A stretch of DNA of 64,000 bases. Origin: Fennellomyces sp. T-0311 (Eukaryota; Mucoromycota; Mucoromycetes; Mucorales; Lichtheimiaceae). The position numbers were made by a program, and so were the translations under genes. The stretch covers positions 17,470-81,469 of the forward strand of contig JALLLT010000083.1 in NCBI GenBank assembly GCA_025266875.1, read 5' to 3'. Below the pieces are notes generated by a model that worked only from the letters and a program-made list of their open reading frames with translations, was not told the DNA's origin and did not search any database. Position 1 is the first letter of the stretch; each line of letters opens with the position of its first letter. Below, piece after piece: positions 1 through 10,500 of the stretch.

Positions 1-1555
1 ACTTGTTACAACCATGGCGACTCATATGACCCAGGAAACCACAAACCTTTTTTGCCGCAGGTATATTGCAAGCGACATTCAACAACGCTGCTCGTGCATG
101 ATCTTTTGTAAGTTCTGGACCATCTGTAGGAGCCTCCACCCCGTTCTGATACAACTCTTCCAGCTCGTCAACAAGAGGCTTGAGATAGTTGTTAATCTCG
201 TAAGTGGATGGCTCTTTCATCCCGGGCATGATACCAACGATAATGACATTCTCCTTCTTGAAACGCTCCGTACGTGGAAGGTTGTTGATCGTCAGATACA
301 TAGCACCACATGAATATGCTGAGTTCTCGAACGGGTTAAACCAATCCACGTTTAGTGTGAGAAGAAGCACGCGGGTGTGGTACTGAACATAGCTGTAAGA
401 ATCGTCATCAGGGTCGGGAATTCCATGCCACATCTTTCCATCATATACGTCTGAGTAGGTATTCGGCTCTACTTGGCGGTTACGCCACAGATTAATGCTT
501 TTCTCAAAGCCTTCACGCGCAAACAAGTGCTTGATATGTGCCTTAAGGCTATTGTAGGCATATTCCTTGCATGGCCACTGCTTGCGCGCATCCTTAAACA
601 GAGAATGTCCGCAAGGTTGGCGATGGTTTGCCCTTGGATGATTCGGGTATTGAACAGAATCGCATGTAGCGGGAATCTGTTCGCGGTTCATATCATAAAG
701 CTTATGGCATTCAGGACAGACAACAATGCGCTTGACCTGGCTCGAGTACTCATCAAGGCCAGTCGCTTTCTTCACGGTAGATGGTGTAACAGCGATACTA
801 GCATCGCTGCTGAACAGTGGTAATACCATGTTGAAGAAATAGAGCAGCATCGTTGCAGCCTTGTCAGTGAGCGAGAGCAAGTGGAAAAGCGAAACGAAGT
901 AGGCAATGAAGTAGAGCAAATTTTGGATTGGCATATGGTCTAATATAGAAAAATGTCAGAAAGGGTGTCGCAGAATAAATTAAGACTGAGCGTACTTTCG
1001 GAAACGGCTTCTTCAACTGTAGTTACATCAGGAAGAAAGTCATCATCGTCTTCAAACATCTTCATTTCGGCTTTCTCAGCTGTTTGCAGGGCATGCTCCT
1101 GCTCAAAGGCAGCAAAGTCTCCAGCATCACGAGTTCTCTGTACTTCTGGCATCGATTGCTGCTGCTGCTGTTGTTCATCGTGAAAGTCGTGAAAATTGTC
1201 AGCAATCCATCTGGCCTGGTCTTCATCTAATTTGCTTTAGCAATTTCAAGCATACATCAATCATAATTTATGGCTTACCATCGTCGACTTCCATTTGGTA
1301 GTTGTTATCCTCATTATCTGTAAGAGACGTGTTGTTGTCATTTACAGCAGAAGCTTCGTTAGCTACGAGGAGAACTTCAGTGAGCAAGATATCGAAGCAC
1401 TGTTCTGCTTTCTGTGTATATAGCTATATACCATTGCCAACCAGCATATTAAGCTCTCTCTCTTCATCTCGAAGTACGTGATTCACAATGGTGCGCGGTA
1501 ACTGATTTTTGGCACCCTTGCATTCACTACAGTGGCATGGACGATAGGATGGCAT
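1..1555 (-). CDS. Tnp2-like (CACTA superfamily) transposase, partial at window edge
   Basis: Amino-terminal part of a large transposase that runs off the left edge. Reading from about 1555 (ATG), the first exon has a cysteine motif CHCSEC. An acidic, Gln-rich exon follows, and the main exon, from 939 down, carries CPEC, then CGH, then the Tnp2 core NVDWFNPFEN, NNLPRTERFK and GIMPGMKEPSTYEINNY. The same blocks occur in the complete transposase at 28,521-31,653, so this is a diverged relative. Introns at 1278-1235 (GTAAGC..AAAG) and 995-940 (GTACGC..TTAG) keep the frame. The weak point is an in-frame TAG near 1437, just after the first exon; it is either inside an unrecognised intron or a lesion. 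The family moves DNA by cut and paste in the nucleus. Confidence 0.72.
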
Positions 1556-1648
1556 ATTGGATCGCAGAGTAGTGTATCAATTGATTACAAAAGAAAAGAC
1601 AAAGTAAAAAAATGGTGTGTGCACAGAATGTCATTTATTTCAAGACAA

Positions 1649-2307
1649 TTAATCTGTGCTACGCTGGCGTTTTGCTGGGCGTTCATCCTCAAGATCGGAT
1701 GGAGGGAGCGTGTCATCGTCATCTTCATCCTCCTGTCCGTTTGCCTCATCCTTCCGTCCAAAATACATGTCCTTATGGGACTCGTACCTCTGCAGGATAT
1801 AGCAGCTGTGTTTGGAAACGTAATTGTCCAGCTGCAAAGCCAAAAGAAGATTTCGACTCTGGTTCCTATAAGCGTAAATCGTCAGCATCATATTTTTGAT
1901 AAAAATAAACGTATCCATCATATCATCCTCTTTTCACCACCTCCTGAAGCGCACTGTCTCCCCTATAATAACCACGATGGTATGATGTGAGAACATACTC
2001 ATCGTCACTGTTTTCCTTCAGCGCCTCTATTACACTAAATTATTGTGATTAATACTTGGTTATGATGAAGTCGCGTATATACAGGAGTATTTACAGATAA
2101 TGGCGAAGGTCCGCCATCATCTCCTCAAATTCCTTCAGCTTTTTCGCGGCATTGCTGTTGACCAGCCAGTCGTCTTCCTCCTTTGGGAAGGTCTTTTCGA
2201 CCTCCGCAATCTCATCCAGGATACTACATCAGAGTTAGTAGTGCTATTAGTTTGATATGAATCATATAAAATTACTTGTCATTGTTCGTGCTTGTGTCGT
2301 AGCTCAT
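1649..2307 (-). CDS. possible small companion gene of the left Tnp2 element
   Basis: Not recognised by family. From ATG at 2307, a ten-codon exon is followed by a good intron (2275-2224, GTAATT..TGTAG). A helical, charged exon comes next, containing EVEKTFPKEEDDWL and KKLKEFEEMMADLRHYL. A second possible intron begins at GTAAAT near 2090. The last open stretch (1921-1649) ends in the nuclear-localisation-like string AKRQRS after an acidic run. The frame between the middle and last parts needs a junction I could not fix. It lies upstream of, and on the same strand as, the Tnp2 gene, which would suit an accessory gene of that element. Coding status is uncertain. Confidence 0.35.
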
Positions 2308-2309
2308 AT

Positions 2310-3001
2310 TTTGAAATTGAATAAAGAGTATTCCACTGAACACAACCCTAAACTCTTTAAATACGGTAACAACATCATAACGTTACTTGTCTGTTTTCAT
2401 CGCACCAAAGAGGGAAGTCATACATAACTTGTGCATTAGTACTTCGTCATAATCAAGAATCTAAATTGAAGAAAACCTTTGGAACAGAAGGTGGCTAAAG
2501 GTGCAGTGCTGTGGTGTAACACTCTTGGTAACAAGCCGTCCGTTTCTCTAAAAATACCTTATTCCATATGGTGCTCTGTGACACACAACTGTATCTTTCT
2601 ACTTATGGACTTTTAGAGACGTAAAGACCACTTTACAGCTTGCCAATAATATGCTTCTGCAAATATATGCCGAGAACTTAAATTCTCGCACAATTCAGGT
2701 AGTCTGTACCAATAATAAGCACAAGTAGAAAGTATATATTTGTTATTTGTATCTGTATCAATATATATGCAGCTGAAGTAAGATTAATAAAACAAAATGA
2801 GGTGATGGGTGAAGTGTTCGAAAAAAAAGTACAATGAGTAAGTCGGTAATGTTGTCTTTAATTTGGTGCGTAATGACAACATGATGTAACAATGTAACCT
2901 CATGTAGCGTTAATAACGGAGTCAAAAGCATTGCTATTAAAAAACCATAATCCTCATAAGCAAATTTATATATCGTAGCAACTGTTTTCGCAGAGCGCAT
3001 A
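2310..3001. other. AT-rich spacer without a recognisable gene
   Basis: Nothing coding is convincing here. An 80-residue frame on the minus strand (3000-2758) is low-complexity hydrophobic sequence with no family features. A CACTG-type end (reading CAGTGCTG on the plus strand) lies at 2499-2503 and may be a transposon terminus, but no partner was found. Confidence 0.4.
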
Positions 3002-3153
3002 TTTCAGTATGCTGACAGTATGTCTGAAAGATTTCTGAAATACAACCTTCCAGACAAACATTTTAGAAGGCTGAAATAAGTCTGAAAGATGAATCTTTCA
3101 GCACATCTTTTAGCCACTGACAGATACTGAAAGATATCCTTTTTTGCAGTGCT
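3002..3153. repeat. fold-back repeat with CTGAAAGA motifs, MITE-like
   Basis: The ends form an imperfect inverted repeat: TTTCAGTATGCTGACAGT on the left matches the complement of ACTGACAGATACTGAAA on the right. A perfect short palindrome (CTGAAAGATG/AATCTTTCAG) and five or more CTGAAA or TTTCAG copies lie inside. The right side finishes in TTTTTTGCAGTG, the complement of a CACTGCA terminus like that of the MITE at 5866. No clear left terminus or TSD is visible. Confidence 0.45.
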
Positions 3154-3159
3154 ATCTAT

Positions 3160-3627
3160 ATGAAGGAGAGCTACCGTCCAGGAAAAACGACAGACGAGGA
3201 TGTTCTGCGCTTTTTGTGGGATTTAATTGCCCAGATGGACAAAGTTGAATCATATTTCGGGTGGCATATTGTTTTCAATGCTGTGTCACCAGATATGGAG
3301 AAGGCAATTTGGCAAGCTCTCAAGGGCCATCCATATACACCTATCTTCTTGCCACGTTGCTCCTTCTTGCACAACCCGGTGTTTAGTTTCCTCAACGAAG
3401 CAATAGTGACAATGCCACGTAGGGAGCTGAACCTCAGGGAGAAAGGCGCATCGGGTAAGAAGAAAAGCAACAATGCTTCAAGCACCAGTGAAGTTTCAAG
3501 CACCAGCAATATTGGTGACAAAACACTGCATGGCCACATGAAGGCCACAATGTTGAAAGTTCCACAGTTTATGATGCAAACCTGGGCCCGCACAGCATTT
3601 TCCGTTTCATGCAATGCTAGTGAGTAG
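3160..3627 (+). CDS. hypothetical ORF, 155 codons
   Basis: Family not recognised. The frame is open from ATG at 3160 (MKESYRPG) to TAG. The first half is mixed hydrophobic/charged, with a helix-like segment around EDVLRFLWDLIAQMDKV. The second half has a basic patch (GKKKSNN) and a Ser-rich linker. It starts right after the fold-back repeat at 3002-3153 and ends before the IS630-like element at 3831. The minus strand of the same interval is also open for 147 codons, which weakens the coding case. It may be a remnant of a transposon accessory gene. Low confidence. Confidence 0.25.
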   Translation: MKESYRPGKTTDEDVLRFLWDLIAQMDKVESYFGWHIVFNAVSPDMEKAIWQALKGHPYTPIFLPRCSFLHNPVFSFLNEAIVTMPRRELNLREKGASGKKKSNNASSTSEVSSTSNIGDKTLHGHMKATMLKVPQFMMQTWARTAFSVSCNASE

Positions 3628-3830
3628 GTGCATTCACCAATCCGTTCTTTTAACAGTGCTTACCTTCCTTTCCACGCCATTATCTTCCCTATTCCATAAC
3701 ACTACATACTGCTTCGCCCCCTATAACCCATCATTATTTCTTCGTTGTTATATATGTATATATGCTCCCTTCTCTTTCATCTCTCAATATGTTTCCCTAT
3801 GCCTGATATATATGCCCCATTACCTACATA

Positions 3831-5698
3831 AAGACCAGCTGGAAAAAATGTATACAAAATTTTGGGTGCAAAAAGTGCTCATTAATAGAACTTTCTCGTG
3901 ATGTCATTTTTTTACGTTAAGACTGCGATTTTCGTGTTCCTGACACGTCTCGCTTTCGTTTGACCTACATTTCATCGCATACAATGGCATCACCTGAATT
4001 AAAACGCACTCAAGCGCGCATTACAAAAAACGAATGGACTTCATTTATTATTGCTCATCGATACATAAGTGAGCACAGAAGACTCGGAAACTTCAATATC
4101 GACGACTCCCCGCGCAAGGTGTTGCAGGACCTCTTTGGCATTGGGGACACAACGGCGGGATGAATCATTACCCTTTCTAATGACCTGAATTTGCCAAATG
4201 AAAGTAAGAAGCTAGGTCGCCCAAGGAAGGTACTCTCAGATGAGTATGTCAATGAAATTCGAAATTTCACTGTGGAATGCACCAAGACCGGTCAGCCAGC
4301 CACAGCAAAACGTATCCGCACGCACCTCGAGAACCAAGGATTTGATGTGCCATCTCTCTCGGTTATGAAAGAGGATTTGAAGCTTGCTGGACTTCATTAT
4401 GGGATGGGAAAACGGCAAAATATTCTTCATGACAGCAAAGCCATCGTCAATTACAGAAAGACATATCTGGAAAGACGCTTGAGCAATCTGAATCGTAATG
4501 AGCTGCCTATCCAACCGGAGGTGTTTCTTGATGAGTCGTACTGTCACTTAGACCATCACGCCAGACGGACGTACTATGTCCCAGACACTGTCGTCAACCA
4601 AACTGGGCGTAAGCCGATGTTGGTAATGTTTGGTGCCTTTGCAGTTTATAAGGAGAACAATTGTCTCAGGGCTGAGCTAGTTGAAGAAAATACAATCATC
4701 TGGCCAGTCAAAGGCAAAGCCCATGTTCAAGAAGAAGAGAATGTCGGTATGAAGTGCAAGCGTGGACGTCCCCCAACAAAAAATACTGCACAAGCATTTG
4801 CCGATCTGCCACAATGTGTAAAGGATGCCAATATCGCTCCAGATTACCATGATTACCACGGTAACTTCAATGCAAGTTTGTTCGAAAAGCTCTTTGAAAG
4901 ACTTTGTGAAAAACTTAGCGAACGGTTCCCTTCTGGATGCATCATCCATATGGATGGTGCGAAGTATCATTTCCGCAAAGTCGACCCACTTCCCAACAGC
5001 AACGCTCGTGTCCAGGATATCCGCAACTGGTTTTCACAAAGCCAATACACAGTGCCTCCTTCGCTAAAGCCTGGAAAACTTCCTTCCAAGAGGGTTCTTC
5101 TTGAACGCCTCAAGGAAATACGAAGTGAGCACCCTGTTGCCTATGCTGTGCATGAGATTGCCAGCAAATATGGTCATACAGTTATGAAAACGCCTCCGTA
5201 TCATTGTGAACTGCAGCCGATTGAAGGCCTGTGGGGCATTGTCAAACAGCAGATTGCATACAACCCAGAGCCAGCAAATACTACTGAGGTTCAATTTGCA
5301 CATCGACTGTACCGCCTGTTTGCTGCAGTGCATTCGAATGACCTCTTATCTTTGTGGAGAAAGACGGTCATTCAATGCAAATATTATCATGATGAGCATC
5401 AGCGAAACGCTGTCCATTCTGTGGCAGTTGTTGAAGAAGATGGTAGCTCTCTTGAAACTGAAAATTAATGCAAGAAGGTTGGTACTCAATCTCCGAAAAA
5501 TTTCTTGAAAAAAAAAACTGATCAATTTTATTTTACTAGCCACCAAACATGCATAACAGGACAAATAGTATTAAAAACCAAATGATAAAATCATCTTACT
5601 GCGTGGCTATCAAATCTTTTTTGTTTCATGTAAAATGGCTGTGATTCCATGAAGATATAAGCAATCAAACTTTGTATACATTTTTTCCGGCCGGACGT
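3831..5698 (+). mobile_element. IS630/Tc1-mariner-like element, 1.87 kb
   Basis: The single transposase frame is flanked by matching terminal sequences. GGAAAAAATGTATACAAA at 3841-3858 is exactly the complement of 5671-5688. Just outside, the left end reads CCAGCT and the right end complement reads CCGGCC. TA dinucleotides at 3829-3830 and 5699-5700 fit the usual TA target duplication, though the exact outer edge is inferred. Confidence 0.7.
3984..5468 (+). pseudogene. IS630/Tc1-like DDE transposase with one nonsense codon
   Basis: About 494 codons if read through one TGA at 4161-4163 (FGIGDTTAG then IITLSNDLNL), where CGA to TGA is the simplest change. Order: basic N-terminal region, GRPRK hook-like motif, winged-helix-like DNA-binding part, then the DDE nuclease. 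The three acidic positions are visible: VFLDESY, IIHMDGAKYH and CELQPIEGLWGIVK. Everything from 4191 to 5468 is open and would give 425 residues on its own, lacking part of the DNA-binding domain. The product would cut and paste the element at TA sites. The single lesion suggests recent inactivation; readthrough or a short intron cannot be excluded. Confidence 0.85.
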
Positions 5699-5865
5699 TA
5701 TGTGACTTTCTTTATATTATTTTCTTACTATATGTACACTGGACTTTTTAACCTACGATTAATGCTTATCTTCCTATGTACTAATTTCATCGTTTATGCA
5801 ATTTCTGTAATAGGATGGAATAAAACAGTACATACGTAAATACTAGCCCTGTTAAAAGAAAGTAG

Positions 5866-6024
5866 CACTGCAAATAATTTTGATGGTTAAAAGTGGTTAA
5901 AATGGTTAAACATAAGCTTTTAACCACTTGTACTGCCATTTTTAGTAACTTAAGCGGTTAAAAAGCTTATGTTTAACCACTTCGAAAAATTATTCACCAA
6001 AATTCACCAAAATTATTTGCAGTG
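5866..6024. mobile_element. MITE with CACTG ends, TAG target duplication
   Basis: A 159-bp non-autonomous element. The left end CACTGCAAATAATTTTG is the complement of the right end CAAAATTATTTGCAGTG, and TAG is duplicated on both sides (5863-5865 and 6025-6027). Inside are repeated GGTTAAA/TTTAACC boxes and a long internal fold-back around AAGCTT. CACTG ends plus a 3-bp TSD point to mobilisation by a CACTA-type transposase. Confidence 0.8.
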
Positions 6025-6217
6025 TAGCCAAGTACCTAACACCATAACATATAGATTCCTACTGAGTTAAGTCATATGTAGGTAATACGTATTCATGGAA
6101 ATGAGTTAAGAAAAGAAGTGTGCTTTTGTAATTGTATCTGCTTATTTTAAGAAATAAAGGAAATAAGTGAACAAGAGCGAAAAAGATATACGTAAAAAGA
6201 ACACGCTAAATAGTCAG

Positions 6218-7273
6218 CTAAAGGCGGTCAGCGAAGTTATGACAATGGTCAAAGTACGTCACTGCGTGAGCGACATAATTCTGATAGTCGCTGAGAGTAA
6301 CATGAGACATTGCCTCTGTTAGACGGCGTGCCACTATATCATTTGAGCTTTCCGGCCCTTCATTGCTGTTCTGTTCGACCAGATCCTGGTCTCCGTCATC
6401 ACCCTCGTTCTCATCTTCTGATTCCGTGTCACTTAATGGATCCTGTCGATAAAGTGCCTTGACTTTTGAAAACATGTTTTCAATAGGATTCAACATAGGA
6501 GAGTAAGGAGGAAGAAACACGAACTGATGGCCTTCGTCTTTGAGAGCATCTGCAATAAAGTCTGCTTTGTGGATAGATGCATTATCACACACAAAGAAGC
6601 AGTTCTCCTTATTGTCTTCCTTCAGTCTCTTCATGACAGCTTTCACAAACGCAAGAAAGTTATAGCTGTTTGTTCCACCTTTGTCAGTCTTGATGCAGGC
6701 TTCTACAAGACCATCATTCGATATGGCCGCCACTAGAGATGTAGCTTTGGACCTCATCGCTGAAACGTCGACATGTGCGGGTTGACTATGCTAGGACCAC
6801 GCATAGTTTCTGACCATGGTGGCGTTAAAAGCTTTGTCTAGAAAGACACAGTTGCACTCGTAGTTGATCTTTCCGCTGTCGATGTTATCTCTAACATATT
6901 CCATACGAAGTCTTTTGGTCCTGTCACTGTTACGACGAATAGGATACTGCTGTGCGCGCTTGAGGGTGACATTGCAGCGCTGTATAAGATGCCGATAAAT
7001 CGTGGAAGGATTCAATTTAACATCGAATTCCCTGCGATATCTACTCTGAAGCTGATTTAGCATAGCCGTTTTGTGCTGCCGTATGAAATTCATGAGGAAC
7101 AGATGCCCAGCAGCCATGATCTTTTGTTGACACAGCACCAGAACACGTTCATCAGTTCGTCCAAACTGTTTGAAATGTCGCTCGATCGTTGATGATGGAA
7201 TCCTTATAAGTTTAGAAACGTGTGCAGGCATATATCCAAACTGCGTCATCATTCCTACTGCTTTCTCCATCAC
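6218..7273 (-). pseudogene. IS630-like DDE transposase, broken by TAG
   Basis: Reads on the minus strand from ATG at 7273. An HTH region covers roughly residues 1-60 (HVSKLIRIPSSTIERHFKQ). A second DNA-binding segment and the catalytic domain follow. One in-frame TAG at 6791-6793 separates RNYAWS from HSQPAHVDVSAMRSK, so the two open parts are one gene. Catalytic positions are FLDKAF (usual FLDE), VCDNASIH and NPIENMF; the Lys after the first Asp departs from the usual signature. An acidic insert (SEDENEGDDGDQD) follows the catalytic Glu. No TIR pair could be assigned. Related to, but distinct from, the elements at 3831 and 45,787. Confidence 0.78.
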
Positions 7274-7362
7274 TCTTGGCGACTGAACTTCATATTTACG
7301 GCCACTAAGGAATATATTTTGGCTCAGGTATCATAGAGGGGGTAAAAAAATAAAATCTTTTA

Positions 7363-7403
7363 TTTTTGAGTATTCTGGTGTGGAGCACCAGAATACTCAA
7401 AAA
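7363..7403. repeat. perfect 18-bp hairpin with 5-nt loop
   Basis: TTTTTGAGTATTCTGGTG, loop TGGAG, then the exact complement. It sits between the IS630-like pseudogene start and the end of the exonuclease pseudogene. It could be an RNA hairpin, a small fold-back element or a transposon terminus. A looser GAGTATTC palindrome recurs at about 15,247-15,266. Confidence 0.6.
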
Positions 7404-7541
7404 ATCATTCTTATTTATTATATCTATCATATAAAGTGGTTTTAAAGTGTTATTTATAGAAGCATGTCAAGTTTAATAGATAGTGCTACTTATGCACTGT
7501 AGCTAAGGCGCGTTCGGGTAACTAAAGTATAAGTTACTAAG

Positions 7542-10500
7542 TTATTTACAATACTTCGGGCAGTTCTGCTTTTTGTTATTCCCAGGGCATCCATATTGCT
7601 TGCATACGCTGCACTTTCTACCGACTTTTGGGATATTGGCTAAAAACGCTCCAAAGCTTTGCCTGTTGGTCGATATGGCACTAGACGAAGATGGGGATGA
7701 CAGTTTCGGTGCAAGATAAATACTGGGATTAATGCGGAAAGAGAAATCTGTGGCTGTTATTGCCTGCCGTGATATGCTTGAAGCAGCTGGTCTTGAACTA
7801 AACGATGGCCTTGCGGTGGAAGGAGAGGTACGCTGATCGTATGGTAGCAACGGTGTAGCAAACTGCTGTTCGGGTGACGAACCTATAACAGCAGAAATAG
7901 AACTGACGGCGTTGGTGTCTAAAGCATCTTCGTACGCTGGTACTTTCAATGGTCTAGGTGACTGTGCAGTTGGTGCTGATCTCTTGCGAGTCGATAATTG
8001 CAACTGACTGTTGATTCATAAGATCTCGTCGGCATTATTTGCTCTCGTTCGTTCAGAGTTAAATAGATCTTCCCATAGTTTGTATCGGCTTCGAAGGTAC
8101 TCTGGTGTTTTATAGAAGATATGTACACCATCTGCATATGAATTCCAAATTCGGGTGAATTCATCAAAGTTGATGGTACTGGTGGTTTAATGCGAAGGAA
8201 AGCGGCCCAGTAAAAAAGTAAACATTACGTGTTCGGCTTGTGTGTGTACAGGAACCACTGCGTATCGGGTATGTTGCCTTGAGCTTAGGAACCTGTATTG
8301 CGCACCGCCTGCTTGTGAGGTCGATCCTTTAATGGTGACTAAAGCTGCTGTTTGATAGGTACTTTCAGTCGCTACCACACTCGGGTCTTCGACACTTGGT
8401 TCCATATTGAGCTTGTCTAAGAGCGATACAGGAAATGGGGATATACCGAAGTTTTCACCAGATGATGCCATATGAATTGCATGCTTATGTACTTCTGCTT
8501 CGTCGTATGAAAATGGAAGATTGAGAGTGGCACGTAGATCAGCAATGCATTGTGTCAGCCACGGTTCATAATGACCCTTATGAATCTTTCCATATCTATT
8601 CAATGTGCCGACCTTTAAAACTCGGACACTTTAGTAATCGTAAAATTGAATGTATATTAGTGGTGCTATATACAACTTACGTCAATGTTGTGCCGCAAGC
8701 AATAGTCTGATAGAACTGCAGCTGCAAGCTCAGGACTAGCTCCAAACGATCCAAACTTTCTGATGATGTTTTGATGTATTCCTCCTTCTAGAGAGTTGGT
8801 TCCACGGCAGCAACGATATAAGGGTAATCCATTGCGATCTTTCCCTTTTATAAAGTAAAATGAAACACCAGGTGGGTCAGAAACATGTCCTGCATGTATG
8901 GTCTTCAAAACATTTTTCGAATTTTTCCAAGCTTGGTTATCGAATAAGGTTCGGCCAGTTCGTGCACATTTCATCGGTCCATACGAATCAAATACTTCTT
9001 TCACAGCATTATATAGTGCTAATGGCGGTGGGATTACACCTAGAAAATTAAAGCATCAAGGCGATTGCTAAGTAAGCCTACAAAGTGCATGGATAATGGT
9101 TCCTTACGCTTCACTCGGCGAAATATCCATGAACTATTTTTCAGAAGCATCTTGTTCCATGTTGTTCCCTGACGTAGTAACACTGCTTCAACTCTTCGCT
9201 TATCTTCATCGTCAATGATAAAAAGCACATCACGAAGTTTGCGAGTAAAATCAGCAGCAAGACCATGCTTACGTGGAACACGAATCATATCCATCAAATG
9301 GAAAGCATCTTTCAGTACTCTAGAGCGAATTGGCTGATCATGCATCTCGCTTTCTGATGGTTTTGGTAATGAACTGAATGTAGCTTCTCCATATTCACGG
9401 CTTTCTGGCTTAACGATGCATGAGGCAAAAGTAGCCTCGCGTGTAACCAAGTAATCATCGTCTTCTGAGTCGCTGCTAGTACTATTGCTCTCTGTCGCTT
9501 CATGGATGGCCACGGTACCACCGTTGTTGTCTAAGTTTCACTTGTTAGTCCTTGTACCAACAACATGTGAATTCAATCAAAACCTATACTATCAGCTTCA
9601 TGAAGTACAACATCATGTTCTTCTTCTGCTGGTTCATGAACTTCGACTGGAGTGTAGTTGTGCAAATCAGTTAGCTTGGCGACGATTTTAAAAGGAACTG
9701 GGCCATGTTCAGATAGCGATTTTCCATAAGCATCTACTGCGCCAGGTATGTTGACTTGCTTTACAAGAATAATTGCTCGGTTGCGTGTGACTTTGCGTCT
9801 GTCAAATTTGCTTTCATGTTTTGCAATCTCTCCATATCCTGCTGATAGGGTGTCGGATCCGGAATTGAACGAAATATGAGTCCCTGTATATACTCAATTA
9901 TTACTGACGATACTAAAGCTTAAGTCAATTGCACACCTTCAGCCAGTGGCTGAGACACACGCTCGCCAATAACACTGCAGTGCTTAAGCCTGTTGTATAC
10001 TTCTAGTGCCGCAAGGGCATCTAGCGCCGCATATTTCGTTTGATCATCTGTCAGTTCTATAGCTGCCCAATTGCTACAACGAACTTGATCTTTTGGCAAA
10101 GCTCGACCCAGGACCTTTGCACATATGGCGGAAAGGCCTATGCCTGCATTGCTAATTGCACCGCGCTTTTTGCAAAACATTCCCAGTTCACGGCCACCAT
10201 TGCATTTTACACCGAAGTCTCTTTCGATCTTGCATAAGTCTCCGTTGACTTGTTTGCCGATCTTCAGTACCATTAGACTCTTCAGCAAGTCAAGCAAAGG
10301 CTGAGGTAACTGGGTTAAATGGCTGACATGGTACACGTAGATATCGTCTTTGAACGCTACTTGTATTGTAGCAATCTTTCCAGGTCCCTGCACCCGATCG
10401 AAAGGCCATTCACAATCGAATCCGATAACTATTGCCTGCTCTCTAGCTTCACCCTCTGCGGTTGTTGCCACAGTGCTTGACAAAATATTTCTAGCGCTTT

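Noticed and set aside
1532..1990. 152-codon plus-strand frame
   Set aside because: It overlaps the minus-strand Tnp2 first exon and companion frame and has no family features.
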